Shown piece by piece: positions 1 to 8,395 of a stretch of 64,000 bases of DNA. Location of the stretch: assembly GCF_958439165.1 (NCBI RefSeq), contig NZ_OY288120.1, positions 62,001 to 126,000 on the forward strand, in the 5' to 3' direction. Under the pieces are notes generated by a model. The model was not told where the DNA came from and did not search any database. It saw only the letters and a list, made by a program, of their open reading frames with translations. A program made the position numbers and the translations under genes. Within the stretch, counting starts at the first letter, position 1. Each line of letters begins with the position of its first letter. Source of the stretch: an uncultured Hydrogenophaga sp. (GTDB lineage Bacteria > Pseudomonadota > Gammaproteobacteria > Burkholderiales > Burkholderiaceae_C).

Positions 1-1
1 G

Positions 2-259
2 GACTGGGGACGCAACGACATGCAACCGGTGGCGCAAGCGCTCTGCCCGGATGTCGGGCACTGCATCAACTGGCTGAAAAGCCTGGGACTGCAGGGGCGC
101 ATGAGCGGTTCGGGCACGGCGGTGTTTGCCGTCTTGCCGGAAACGGCGGACGGTGGCGATGCGGGCTTCAAGGCCCCTGCCGCACCGGAAGCCGACTGGA
201 TCGTGAGAGTCTGCAGCATCAGGGATGTGCATCCCCTGGCCGACTGGGCCAGCGACTGA
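2..259 (+). CDS. ispE: 4-diphosphocytidyl-2-C-methyl-D-erythritol kinase, 3' part only
   Basis: This is the C-terminal end of IspE, the GHMP-family kinase that phosphorylates CDP-methylerythritol in the MEP isoprenoid pathway in the cytoplasm. The reading frame is open at the left edge of the window, so the N-terminal two thirds and the start are missing. Visible family marks are the RNDMQPVA stretch near the left edge and the third GHMP motif, GRMSGSGTAVFAVL, about 30 residues later. The gene ends just before a tRNA-Gln gene, the order usual in Burkholderiales. The assignment rests on these motifs and on context. Confidence 0.88.
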   Translation, partial: DWGRNDMQPVAQALCPDVGHCINWLKSLGLQGRMSGSGTAVFAVLPETADGGDAGFKAPAAPEADWIVRVCSIRDVHPLADWASD

Positions 260-348
260 CAAGTCGTTCAACCAGTGGGCGCGGCGGTTGCGCAACCTGC
301 GACAATATCGGTCGTCTGACGGGCGCAAGCCCTGCAGATGTCCTGCGT

Positions 349-425
349 AGGGGAGTCGCCAAGTTGGTAAAGGCACCGGATTTTGATTCCGGCATGCGAG
401 GGTTCGAGTCCTTCCTCCCCTGCCA
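349..425 (+). tRNA. tRNA-Gln (anticodon TTG)
   Basis: A full cloverleaf can be folded. The acceptor stem AGGGGAG (349-355) pairs with CTCCCCT (415-421), followed by discriminator G422 and an encoded CCA (423-425). The anticodon stem CCGGA/TCCGG encloses a seven-base loop with anticodon TTG at 383-385. The T arm contains GGTTCGAGTCC. The gene sits between ispE and prs, the usual betaproteobacterial position. Confidence 0.97.
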
Positions 426-457
426 AACCTTTTTTTCACGGAACACGTGATGTCCAG

Positions 458-488
458 GCCGCCTGCACGAACTGCAGGGCGGCTTTTT
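458..488 (+). terminator. Rho-independent terminator after tRNA-Gln
   Basis: The stem GCCGCCTGCA (458-467) pairs with TGCAGGGCGGC (473-483), with one bulged G and a five-base loop. A run of five T follows (484-488). It lies between the tRNA and prs, so it should end tRNA transcription or limit read-through into prs. Confidence 0.75.
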
Positions 489-515
489 CATCGCCGAAGC
501 GAAGCTGGGATCAAC

Positions 516-1490
516 ATGCAGATTCAACCCCCGGATTTCATGATCTTCACCGGCAACGCCAACCCGGTGCTGGCAGCCGAGATCGCCCAGCACCTGGGCA
601 CGAACCTTGGCTCTGCCAACGTCGGTCGCTTCTCTGACGGCGAGGTGACGGTCGAGATCACGCAAAACGTGCGAGCCCGCGATGTGTTCGTGATCCAGTC
701 GACCTGCGCGCCGACCAACGAGAACCTGATGGAGCTGCTCATCATGGTGGACGCGCTCAAACGCGCGTCGGCCGAGCGCATTTCCGCCGTCATCCCCTAC
801 TTCGGTTATGCCCGCCAGGACCGCCGTCCGCGTTCGGCCCGTGTGCCGATCTCGGCCAAGGTGGTGGCCAACCTGCTGCAGACCGTCGGCGTGAACCGCG
901 TGCTGACCATGGACCTGCATGCCGACCAGATTCAGGGCTTCTTCGACATCCCTGTCGACAACATCTACGCTTCGCCGGTGCTGCTGGGCGACCTGCGCAC
1001 CAAGAACTACGAAGACCTGCTGGTGGTCTCGCCCGACGTCGGCGGCGTGGTCCGCGCCCGTGCCCTGGCCAAGCAGCTGGGCTGTGACATGGCCATCATC
1101 GACAAGCGCCGTCCCAAGGCCAACGTGTCTGAAGTCATGCACGTGATCGGCGACATCGAAGGCCGCAACTGCGTGATCATGGACGACATGATCGACACCG
1201 CCGGCACGCTGGTGAAGGCAGCCGAAGTGCTCAAGGAGCGCGGCGCCAAGAACGTCTATGCGTACTGCACGCACCCGATCTTTTCCGGTCCGGCCATCGA
1301 GCGCATCGCCAAGGGCAATGCGCTGGACGAGGTGGTCGTCACCAACACGATTCCCCTGTCGCAGTCCGCTCAGGCCTGCGGCAAGATCCGCCAGCTCTCC
1401 GTGGCACCGCTGATGGCCGAGACCATCGCGCGCATTGCCTCGGGCGAGTCGGTCATGAGTTTGTTCGCCGATCAGGACAATCTGTTCTGA
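516..1490 (+). CDS. prs: Ribose-phosphate pyrophosphokinase
   Basis: This enzyme makes PRPP from ribose 5-phosphate and ATP for purine, pyrimidine, histidine, tryptophan and NAD synthesis in the cytoplasm. The 324-residue length is normal for class I enzymes. Visible motifs are DLHADQIQGFFDIP near residue 133, the flexible-loop region VVSPDVGGVVRARALAK, and the PRPP-binding loop IMDDMIDTAGTL near residue 222. An in-frame start lies upstream, but the ATG at 516 gives the conserved N-terminus (FMIFTGNANPVLA) and follows the terminator of the tRNA. It is followed by rplY, 87 bases downstream. Confidence 0.97.
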   Translation: MQIQPPDFMIFTGNANPVLAAEIAQHLGTNLGSANVGRFSDGEVTVEITQNVRARDVFVIQSTCAPTNENLMELLIMVDALKRASAERISAVIPYFGYARQDRRPRSARVPISAKVVANLLQTVGVNRVLTMDLHADQIQGFFDIPVDNIYASPVLLGDLRTKNYEDLLVVSPDVGGVVRARALAKQLGCDMAIIDKRRPKANVSEVMHVIGDIEGRNCVIMDDMIDTAGTLVKAAEVLKERGAKNVYAYCTHPIFSGPAIERIAKGNALDEVVVTNTIPLSQSAQACGKIRQLSVAPLMAETIARIASGESVMSLFADQDNLF

Positions 1491-1577
1491 AGCGACAAAA
1501 AGCAGGCCGTGCCATGGGGTGCGGTCTTTATCAACCCGAGGCGTTCTGGTCGCGGAACCCCTCAACAGGAGTCAGTC

Positions 1578-2198
1578 ATGCAATTCGTCGCTTTTGAGCG
1601 CGCCAAGCAGGGTACGGGTGCGAGCCGCCGTCTGCGCAACACCGGTCGCGCGCCCGGTATCGTCTTTGGTGGCACCGCCCCGGCCGTCACCATCGAACTC
1701 GACCACAACGCCCTGTGGCACGCCCTGAAGAAAGAGGCGTTCCACTCGTCCATCCTGGACATGGACCTCGCCGGCACCGTCCACAAGGTCCTGCTGCGTG
1801 ACGTGCAGTACCACCCCTACAAGCCGCAAGTCCTGCACGTGGACTTCCAGCGCGTGGACGAGAAGACCCGCCTGCGCAAGAAGGTGCCCCTGCACTTCGC
1901 TGGCGCCGACGAGTCGCCGGCCGTCAAGAACGACAAGTGCCTGATCAACCACGTCATGACCGAGATCGAGATCGAGTGCCTGGCCACCCAGCTGCCCGAG
2001 CACATCACCATCGATCTGAGCAAGGTCGAGAAGGGTGCCACGATCCACACCGGCGACATCCAGCTGCCCAAGGGCATCAAGATGGTGACCCACGGCCGCA
2101 CCAACATGACCGTGGCCACCGTGGTGGAGCCGGTCGAGGAAGTGGTGGCTGCTCCGGTCGCCGCTCCGACCGACGACAAGAAGAAAAAGAAGAAGTGA
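1578..2198 (+). CDS. rplY: 50S ribosomal protein L25/general stress protein Ctc
   Basis: This is the 5S rRNA-binding protein bL25 in its long, two-domain Ctc/TL5 form (206 residues). The N-terminal RNA-binding domain begins MQFVAFERAKQGTGASRRLR, and the second domain carries the ECLATQLPEHITIDLS stretch. The tail is very basic (DDKKKKKK), a common end for this form in Burkholderiales. The ATG at 1578 is preceded by CAGGAGTCAGTC, a good ribosome binding site. A terminator follows before pth. Confidence 0.95.
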   Translation: MQFVAFERAKQGTGASRRLRNTGRAPGIVFGGTAPAVTIELDHNALWHALKKEAFHSSILDMDLAGTVHKVLLRDVQYHPYKPQVLHVDFQRVDEKTRLRKKVPLHFAGADESPAVKNDKCLINHVMTEIEIECLATQLPEHITIDLSKVEKGATIHTGDIQLPKGIKMVTHGRTNMTVATVVEPVEEVVAAPVAAPTDDKKKKKK

Positions 2199-2236
2199 TC
2201 TCCGGTCCGGCAACGGACCTGTTCGTCACCCTCTGC

Positions 2237-2265
2237 AAGGCCCGCTCGCGCGGGCCTTTGTTTTT
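2237..2265 (+). terminator. Rho-independent terminator after rplY
   Basis: A perfect nine-pair stem, AAGGCCCGC (2237-2245) with GCGGGCCTT (2250-2258), has a four-base loop and is followed by a T-rich tail (TGTTTTT). It lies only 15 bases before the pth start, so it also sits in the pth leader. Confidence 0.8.
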
Positions 2266-2280
2266 GGATAATCGCCCCCC

Positions 2281-2937
2281 ATGATCAAGCTCATCGTCGG
2301 CCTGGGCAACCCGGGCCCGGAATACGAACAGACCCGGCACAACGCCGGGTTCTGGTGGGTCGACGAGGCAGCGCGGCTGCTCAAGGTGTCGCTGCAGCTC
2401 GACCGCAGCCACGCGGGCCTGCTGGCCCGTGCCAGCGTCGACGGGCAGACCGTGTGGCTGCTCGAACCCCAGACCTTCATGAACCTGTCCGGCAAGTCGG
2501 TGGGGTCGCTGGCACGCTTCTACAAGATCGCGCCGGAAGAGGTGCTGGTGGTGCACGACGAGCTCGACCTGCCCCCCGGCGAGGTGAAGCTGAAGAAGGG
2601 CGGTGGCCATGCCGGCCACAACGGCCTGCGCGACATCCACGCCCAGCTCGGCAGTCCCGAGTACTGGCGGCTGCGCATCGGCATCGGACACCCTGGCAAC
2701 AAGAACGAGGTGGCGAACTGGGTGCTCAAGAAGCCCTCACCCGACGACCGCATCGCGATCGACCAGGCCCTGGACCGCAGCCTGCGCGCCCTGCCCCACC
2801 TGCTGGCCGGTGCGATGGACCGGGCCACCCCGCTGATCCACACCAGCAAGCCGCCGCGCCCGAAGCCGCCCCGGCCAGCTCCCGCGCCGGCAGCTCAGGC
2901 CGGAGCCGAAGGCTCGCCGGCGGCCGACAAGCCCTGA
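2281..2937 (+). CDS. pth: Peptidyl-tRNA hydrolase
   Basis: Pth cleaves the ester bond of peptidyl-tRNAs that fall off the ribosome, recycling tRNA in the cytoplasm. The N-terminus KLIVGLGNPGPEYEQTRHN is diagnostic and contains the catalytic His20. The motifs FMNLSG, HDELDLPPG and GGGHAGHNGLRDI follow in order. The core ends near residue 190, and a Pro/Ala-rich tail of about 28 residues brings the length to 218. The 3' end overlaps the convergent ferredoxin gene by 43 bases, within the low-complexity tail. Confidence 0.96.
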   Translation: MIKLIVGLGNPGPEYEQTRHNAGFWWVDEAARLLKVSLQLDRSHAGLLARASVDGQTVWLLEPQTFMNLSGKSVGSLARFYKIAPEEVLVVHDELDLPPGEVKLKKGGGHAGHNGLRDIHAQLGSPEYWRLRIGIGHPGNKNEVANWVLKKPSPDDRIAIDQALDRSLRALPHLLAGAMDRATPLIHTSKPPRPKPPRPAPAPAAQAGAEGSPAADKP

Positions 2938-3185
2938 CCGGCCTTCTGCAGACGCTGGTACTTCTGCCAGAGCGTCTCACGGGTTTCCACATGATCCGGA
3001 TGGACCGGAATGCAGGCGACCGGGCAGACCTGCACGCACTGAGGCTCGTCGAAGTGGCCGACGCATTCGGTGCAGCGGTCCGGGTCGATCTCGTAGATCT
3101 CCTCGCCCATGGAGATCGCCTGGTTCGGGCATTCGGGTTCGCAGACGTCGCAGTTGATGCACTCGTCGGTGATCAGCAAGGCCAT
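2895..3185 (-). CDS. YfhL-family 2[4Fe-4S] ferredoxin
   Basis: This 96-residue electron carrier has two cysteine clusters. The first is ITDECINCDVCEPECP (CxxCxxCxxxCP), and the second is in DPDRCTECVGHFDEPQCVQVCPV, with the eight-residue insertion between its second and third cysteines that marks the YfhL/Alvin-type group. The partner is unknown. The start at 3185 has a GAGGA ribosome binding site. The gene is upstream of nothing on its own strand, and coaD lies directly behind it on the same strand, an arrangement conserved in many Burkholderiales. Confidence 0.93.
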   Translation of the reverse strand: MALLITDECINCDVCEPECPNQAISMGEEIYEIDPDRCTECVGHFDEPQCVQVCPVACIPVHPDHVETRETLWQKYQRLQKAGQGLSAAGEPSAPA

Positions 3186-3195
3186 GGTGTGTTCC

Positions 3196-3702
3196 TCAAG
3201 CCTGCAGGGGCGACGGCAGCAGGCGGCGGGCCACGGCCGGGCTGACCATCTGCGACACGTCGCCGCCCAGGGTGGCGATTTCCCGCACCAGGGTGCTGGA
3301 GATGCATTGCAGCTCGGCCTGCGGCAGCAGGAACACGGTTTCCACCCCGGGATGCAGTTTGCGGTTCATGGCGCCCATCTGGGCCTCGTAGTCGAAATCG
3401 GTCAGGTTGCGGATGCCCCGCACCACGGCGCAGGCACCGTGCTGGCGGCAGAAGTCCATGATCAGGCCGTCGAAGGGCAGCGCCCGCACCCGGCCGGGCA
3501 GGCCGGCTGCAGCCTCCTCCACCATGGCCAGGCGTTCATCCAGCGCAAAGCGGGTCTTCTTGTGGTGGGCCCGCGCGACCGCCACGATGAGCTCGTCGAA
3601 CAGGCCGGCGGCCCGCTGCATCACGTCCTGGTGACCCAGCGTGACCGGGTCGAAGGTGCCGCTGTACACGGCGGTGCGACGGATGTGGGCGACAGAGGTC
3701 AT
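3196..3702 (-). CDS. coaD: Phosphopantetheine adenylyltransferase
   Basis: CoaD transfers AMP from ATP to 4'-phosphopantetheine, the fourth step of coenzyme A synthesis. The 168-residue protein has the nucleotidyltransferase motif GTFDPVTLGH near the N-terminus and ISSTLVREIA near the C-terminus, both typical. An upstream extension of the frame has no family similarity; the ATG at 3702 (MTSVAHIRRTAVYSGTF) gives the expected length. It lies 7 bases downstream of rsmD, the standard rsmD-coaD pair. Confidence 0.96.
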   Translation of the reverse strand: MTSVAHIRRTAVYSGTFDPVTLGHQDVMQRAAGLFDELIVAVARAHHKKTRFALDERLAMVEEAAAGLPGRVRALPFDGLIMDFCRQHGACAVVRGIRNLTDFDYEAQMGAMNRKLHPGVETVFLLPQAELQCISSTLVREIATLGGDVSQMVSPAVARRLLPSPLQA

Positions 3703-3709
3703 GGCGGGA

Positions 3710-4330
3710 TTATCGGCCGGCTGGCTCCAGCAGGTGAAAGGCCACGGCGCCGGCACGGGCGTGCCGGCGCAGCTGGAGGCCCAGGGGAGCCAGCTCTTCG
3801 TCCGTCCAGGGGCGGGCGGCTTCGAGGTAGACCAGCCCCTGGGGGCCGATGGCCGCAGCAGCGGCCTGCAGGGCCGGCAGAAAAACGGCTTCGGCCTCGA
3901 AGGGCGGATCGAGGAAGACGACATCCCAGCCCTGGCCGGCGCGCTGCTTCAGCGCGGCCAGCCCGTCGCTGCGCTCCACGCGCACCGCAGTCGCCTTCAG
4001 CCGGCCGCAGATGGCCTGCAGGGAAGCGATCAGGGCGGGCGCCTGCTCCACCATCACCACCTCGCCCGCGCCGCGCGAGGCAGCCTCCAGGCCCAGCGCA
4101 CCGGTGCCGGCGAAGGCATCGATGCAGCGCAGCCCGGTCAGGTCCTGACCGAGCCAGTTGAACAGGGTTTCCCTCACCCGGGAGGGCGTGGGCCGCAACC
4201 CGGGCAGATCGGCCACCGGCAGCTTGCTGCGCTTCCATTGGCCGCCCAGGATGCGCACCTCGTGGGGTGCCCGGGTGGTGGCGGATCGGGGGGTCGGGGT
4301 GCGCGGGCGTCGCGGAGAAGTGGGGCTCAT
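3710..4330 (-). CDS. rsmD: 16S rRNA (guanine(966)-N(2))-methyltransferase
   Basis: RsmD methylates G966 of 16S rRNA with S-adenosylmethionine. The 206-residue sequence shows the RsmD-specific PTPSRVRETLFNWL stretch, the SAM-binding loop IDAFAGTGALGLEA and the catalytic DPPF (in DVVFLDPPFE). A short Arg/Pro-rich N-terminal extension precedes the conserved region beginning EVRILGGQWKR. It is followed at once by coaD and is probably cotranscribed with the two M16 genes upstream. Confidence 0.95.
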   Translation of the reverse strand: MSPTSPRRPRTPTPRSATTRAPHEVRILGGQWKRSKLPVADLPGLRPTPSRVRETLFNWLGQDLTGLRCIDAFAGTGALGLEAASRGAGEVVMVEQAPALIASLQAICGRLKATAVRVERSDGLAALKQRAGQGWDVVFLDPPFEAEAVFLPALQAAAAAIGPQGLVYLEAARPWTDEELAPLGLQLRRHARAGAVAFHLLEPAGR

Positions 4331-4339
4331 GCCCCGAGC

Positions 4340-5710
4340 TTACCGGGCAGCCGAGGCCTGGGGTGCCTCGGGCGGCACGCCGACCACCACCGTGGCCATG
4401 CGCTGGGGCTGCACCACGCGCGCGAAGGCCCGCTGGATGTCCGCCCGCGAGACCCGGTTGATCTGATCGGTCCAGGTGTCGAGGTAGTCCAGCGGCAGAC
4501 CGCTCCAGGCGATGTTGGCCACGTTGTCCAGCAGCTTGCGGTTGCTGTCGATGCGCAGGCCGAAGCCGTTGATGAGGAAGGCCTTGGCGGCCTGCAGTTC
4601 GTCCTCGGTGGGCCCGTCCTGCACGAAGCGCTGCACCACATCGCGCGCCACCTGCACGGCCTGGCGCGCCTGGTCGGGCCGGGTGGTCAGGCCGATCTGG
4701 AACGGACCGGCATGGCGCCCCGGCGAGAAATAGCTGTAGACGCTGTAGGTCAGACCCCGCTTTTCGCGCACCTCGGTGGTCAGGCGCGAGACGAAACCGC
4801 CCCCGCCCAGGATGTAGTTGCCCACGAACAGCGGGAAGAAGTCGGGGTCGTTGCGGGCAATGCCGGGCTGGCCGATGAGCACCTGGGCCTGCGCCGCACC
4901 GGCAAACGGCAGCCACTGCTCCACGCCGCTCTGCAGCGGTGCCACCTCGGGCACGGCCGGCAGCGGCTGGCAGCCGTTCGGCTCGATGGCCTGCATCAGC
5001 CGCCGGGCGATGCGTTCGGCTGCAGCGCGGTCGATCGCACCCACCAGCGTGATCTGGGCCCGGCAGGCCGCCGCGTGCTGGCGGTAGAAGGCCCGCATGT
5101 CGGCGATGCCGATGGCGCGGTAGCTCTCGGCCGTGGGCTGGAGGCCGTACGGGTGGTCACCGAACACCGAACGAGAGAAGGTACGTGCTGCCAGTGTGGC
5201 GGGTCGGGTTTCGGCCTGCTGCAGGGCGGCCAGCGTGCGCTCGCGGTCGCGCTGCCACACCGGTTCGGGCCAGGCGGGCGACGCCATCTGGCGCGCAGCC
5301 AGGGCCACCGCGCGCTCCAGCAGGTCGGGCTGGGTCAGGGTGCGCAGCTGCAGGGTGAAGCGGTCGCTGCCGGCACTGGCGCCGAACTGGGCGCCCAGAT
5401 CGACCCAGGCCTCGCTGAGGGCGTTCTCGTCCAGTGCGGGCTGTCCGCCCTGTGCGGCCACACCGCCGGACAGCAGGCCGGCCGTGGCAGACGCCAGACC
5501 CGCCTGGCGGGCCGGCTCACGGCGGCTGCCGCCGTCGAAGTCGATCTGGACGTCGAGCATCGGGATGCTGGGGCTCTGCACCAGGTACACCCGGGCACCG
5601 GAGGGCTGGGTCCAGTGCTCGATGGGGATGGCCGCCAGGGCCGTGCCGGCAGATGCCGTCAGGGCGGCGGCCAGCATGGCGCGTTGCAGCAGGGTCTTGA
5701 AGGGGCTCAT
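4340..5710 (-). CDS. M16 peptidase-like protein lacking the zinc motif
   Basis: This 456-residue exported protein has the M16 (pitrilysin/insulinase) two-domain fold. It begins with a Sec-type signal peptide (LAAALTASAGTALA). Where an active member would have HxxEH it reads AGLASATAGLLSGG, so it cannot bind zinc in the usual way. The C-terminal M16 domain is recognisable from GGGGFVSRLTTEVREKRGLTYSVYS (region near residue 295, Arg and Tyr motif present). Such inactive members usually pair with the active subunit, here the gene directly upstream (10 bases away). The substrate is not known. Confidence 0.9.
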   Translation of the reverse strand: MSPFKTLLQRAMLAAALTASAGTALAAIPIEHWTQPSGARVYLVQSPSIPMLDVQIDFDGGSRREPARQAGLASATAGLLSGGVAAQGGQPALDENALSEAWVDLGAQFGASAGSDRFTLQLRTLTQPDLLERAVALAARQMASPAWPEPVWQRDRERTLAALQQAETRPATLAARTFSRSVFGDHPYGLQPTAESYRAIGIADMRAFYRQHAAACRAQITLVGAIDRAAAERIARRLMQAIEPNGCQPLPAVPEVAPLQSGVEQWLPFAGAAQAQVLIGQPGIARNDPDFFPLFVGNYILGGGGFVSRLTTEVREKRGLTYSVYSYFSPGRHAGPFQIGLTTRPDQARQAVQVARDVVQRFVQDGPTEDELQAAKAFLINGFGLRIDSNRKLLDNVANIAWSGLPLDYLDTWTDQINRVSRADIQRAFARVVQPQRMATVVVGVPPEAPQASAAR

Positions 5711-5720
5711 GTCGGGGCAA

Positions 5721-7124
5721 TCAGGGTTGGGCGGGCAACAGCACGCCGGTGGTGAGCTGGTCGTCGGAGAAGTAGCGGGCGGCGACCCGCTGCACGTCGG
5801 CCGGGGTGATGGCGTCCAGTGCCGCCATCAGGCGATCGCCGCCGTCCAGACCCAGCCCCTGCACCCAGTAGCTGCCCAGCTCCTGTGCCTGTCCGAACAC
5901 CGAGTCGCGCTTGTAGACGTCGCTGGCACGCCACTGCGTCTTGACCCGCTGCAGCTCGGTCGGCTGCACACCCTCGCGGGCGATGCGGGCCACCTCGGTC
6001 TTCAGCGCGGCACTGGCCATCTCGGGCGTGACGCCGCGGGCCGGCACCGCCGTCATGGAGAACACCTGCGGGCCACGCCCGAGCAGGCCGAACGAGGCAC
6101 CGGCGTTGTCGGCCACCCGCTTGCCACCCATGCCCTGGCCTTGCACCAGGGCACGGTCGAGCCGGGCACCGCTGTAACCGTCGAGCACGGCCGCCAGCAT
6201 GGTCAGGGCCAGGGCGTCACGGTCCCCCGCGCGGTGGGCTTCGTCTGCGCCACCGGTCCAGCGCGGGGCCTTCCAGGCCAGCGCCACCAGGGACTGTTCG
6301 GTCACGGCGCGGTACTCCATGCGGCGCGGGCCGGTCTGGGCCACCTCGTCACGCGGCTTGCGCGGCGGCACCGGCCGGGCCTCGATGCGGCCGAAATGCT
6401 TCTCGGCGAGTACCCTCACCTGCTCGGGATCGACGTCACCGGCGATCACCACCGCCGCGTTGGCCGGCACATACCAGCGGCGATAGAACTCGCGCGCGTC
6501 CTGCGGCGTCAACGCGTCGAGGTCGCTCATCCAGCCGATGATCGGACGCCGGTACGGGCTGGTCTGGAACAGGGTGGCGTTGAACGCCTCGAACATGCGG
6601 GCCTGGGGCGACTCCTCGGTGCGCTGGCGCCGCTCCTCTTTCACCACCTCGATTTCCTTGGCGAATTCGGCATCCGCCCACTGGTTGCGCGCGAACCGGT
6701 CGGCCTCCAGCCGCATCACGTCCTCGATCCGGCTGGCAGGCACCTGCTGGTGGTAAGCGGTGGCATCGCGGCTCGTGAAGGCGTTGTCGCGCCCGCCCAG
6801 AGCCGCCACCCGGCGCGAGAACTCGCCCGGCTTCAGGTCGGGCGTACCCTTGAACATCATGTGCTCCAGCACATGGGCCACGCCGGAGGTGCCGTCGACC
6901 TCGTCGATGGACCCGACCCGCACCCACACCATGTGGGCCACGGTGGGGGCTCGGCGGTCGGGCTGGACGATGAGCGTCATGCCGTTGGACAACGTGTATT
7001 GCACCGGCCGGGCCGCGGCGCTGGCCGCCGTGGCAGGGGCCGTCTGCGCGTGGGTGACGGGCATGGCGAGCACACCGGCCAGGGCCAGCAGAACGGCTGA
7101 CAAGGGGAAATGAAGGCGTTTCAT
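5721..7124 (-). CDS. M16 family zinc peptidase, active subunit
   Basis: This 467-residue exported metallopeptidase has a signal peptide ending near VTHAQ and the inverted zinc motif in HVLEHMMFKGT. The third zinc ligand is probably the Glu in EIEVVKEERRQR, about 75 residues later. I placed the start at the ATG at 7124 (MKRLHFPLSAV), since the upstream frame has no signal peptide. Its start codon is only 29 bases from the divergent ftsY start, so the two promoters must overlap. It probably forms a heterodimer with the zinc-less protein encoded next. Substrates are unknown. Confidence 0.93.
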   Translation of the reverse strand: MKRLHFPLSAVLLALAGVLAMPVTHAQTAPATAASAAARPVQYTLSNGMTLIVQPDRRAPTVAHMVWVRVGSIDEVDGTSGVAHVLEHMMFKGTPDLKPGEFSRRVAALGGRDNAFTSRDATAYHQQVPASRIEDVMRLEADRFARNQWADAEFAKEIEVVKEERRQRTEESPQARMFEAFNATLFQTSPYRRPIIGWMSDLDALTPQDAREFYRRWYVPANAAVVIAGDVDPEQVRVLAEKHFGRIEARPVPPRKPRDEVAQTGPRRMEYRAVTEQSLVALAWKAPRWTGGADEAHRAGDRDALALTMLAAVLDGYSGARLDRALVQGQGMGGKRVADNAGASFGLLGRGPQVFSMTAVPARGVTPEMASAALKTEVARIAREGVQPTELQRVKTQWRASDVYKRDSVFGQAQELGSYWVQGLGLDGGDRLMAALDAITPADVQRVAARYFSDDQLTTGVLLPAQP

Positions 7125-7153
7125 AGAATCCGGATGATTCCAGAGACTGCCGA

Positions 7154-8182
7154 ATGTTCTCCTTCTTCCGAAAAAAATCCCCTGTTCCCGCCGATCCTCC
7201 TGTCGCACCCGGGTTGCCGGCCGACACTGCAACGGTCCCTGCAACGGCTCCGGCGCCGGCCGATGCCGCACCGGTCGACGCCCCACGCCAGGGCTGGCTG
7301 GACAAGCTGCGGGCCGGGCTGCGCAAGACCGGCGGCCAGATTGCCACGGTGTTCACCGGGACCCGCATCGACGATGCGCTGTACGAGGAACTGGAGTCGG
7401 CGCTGCTGATGGCCGACACCGGCGTGGCCGCCACCACCCACCTGCTCGAAGACCTCAAGCGCCGCGTGAAGGAAGCCAGGGCGACCGAACCGCAGGCGGT
7501 GAAAGCCCTGCTGGCCGAGGCCATCGCCGACCTGCTGGCGCCGCTGCAGAAGCCGCTGGTGATCGGGGAGCACCAGCCCACCGTCATCATGGTGGCGGGC
7601 GTCAACGGCGCCGGCAAGACCACGTCCATCGGCAAGCTCACCCGGCACCTGAGCCAGGGCGGCGCCACCGTGCTGCTGGCCGCTGCCGACACCTTCCGTG
7701 CGGCTGCCCGCGAGCAGCTGGCCGTCTGGGCCGACCGCAACACGGTGGAAATCATCACTCAGCAGGGCGGTGACCCGGCGGCCGTGAGCTTCGATGCGGT
7801 CAGCGCCGGCAAGGCCCGCGGGCGCGACGTGGTGCTGGTGGACACCGCCGGCCGCCTGCCCACCCAGCTGCACCTGATGGAAGAGCTGCGCAAGATCCGG
7901 CGTGTGGTGCAGAAGGCCGATGCCACCGCTCCCCACGAGGTGCTGCTGGTGATCGACGGCAACACCGGGCAGAACGCGCTCGCTCAGGTCAAGGCCTTCG
8001 ACGACGCGCTGGGCCTGACCGGGCTGGTGGTGACCAAGCTGGACGGCACGGCCAAGGGCGGCGTGCTGTGCGCCATCGCCCGTCAGCACCCGGTGCCGGT
8101 GTACTTCATCGGTGTGGGCGAGAAGCTGGAAGACCTGGAAACCTTCGACGCCCGCGAGTTCGCCCAGGCGCTGCTCAACTGA
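7154..8182 (+). CDS. ftsY: Signal recognition particle receptor FtsY
   Basis: FtsY is the SRP receptor GTPase that brings ribosomes making membrane proteins to SecYEG. The 342-residue protein has a Pro/Ala-rich N-terminal region (residues 1-45), the helical NG-domain start (WLDKLRAGLRKT), the P-loop GVNGAGKTTSIGKL, DTAGRLP and the TKLDGTAKGG guanine motif. It is at the membrane-cytoplasm interface. The 3' end is 6 bases from the convergent anti-sigma gene. Confidence 0.97.
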   Translation: MFSFFRKKSPVPADPPVAPGLPADTATVPATAPAPADAAPVDAPRQGWLDKLRAGLRKTGGQIATVFTGTRIDDALYEELESALLMADTGVAATTHLLEDLKRRVKEARATEPQAVKALLAEAIADLLAPLQKPLVIGEHQPTVIMVAGVNGAGKTTSIGKLTRHLSQGGATVLLAAADTFRAAAREQLAVWADRNTVEIITQQGGDPAAVSFDAVSAGKARGRDVVLVDTAGRLPTQLHLMEELRKIRRVVQKADATAPHEVLLVIDGNTGQNALAQVKAFDDALGLTGLVVTKLDGTAKGGVLCAIARQHPVPVYFIGVGEKLEDLETFDAREFAQALLN

Positions 8183-8188
8183 ACGGGG

Positions 8189-8395
8189 TCAGTCCTCTTC
8201 GCTGTAGGCGCGCCAGCGGCCCATGGCCTGGCGCATGGTCAGCAGCTGCTGCTCGAACCGCGGACAGGCTTCGCACATGGCCATGTGCAGCTTCAGGCCG
8301 AGCCGCTCCTGCCAGGGCAGTTCGCGGTCTTCCCGGGCGATCAGCAGGGCGCTGACTTCCTTGCAGGTCCGGCGGAAGGGGTATCGGGCTTTCAT
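8189..8395 (-). CDS. Small zinc-finger (zf-HC2-like) anti-sigma factor
   Basis: This 68-residue cytoplasmic protein has the zinc anti-sigma pattern: Cys11 (RRTCKEVSALLIA) followed by HMAMCEACPRF, i.e. HxxxCxxC. It lacks any membrane segment, so it should be a soluble, redox- or metal-sensitive inhibitor. Its ATG overlaps the stop of the upstream ECF sigma gene (ATGA), the hallmark of a sigma/anti-sigma pair. The likely partner is that sigma factor, and the likely signal is oxidation or metal displacement of the zinc site; both are inferences. Confidence 0.85.
   Translation of the reverse strand: MKARYPFRRTCKEVSALLIAREDRELPWQERLGLKLHMAMCEACPRFEQQLLTMRQAMGRWRAYSEED

Noticed and set aside
7097..7129. 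Sigma-70 promoter for ftsY (CTGACA ... TAGAAT)
   Set aside because: The two boxes are separated by about 21 bases, too far for a confident call.
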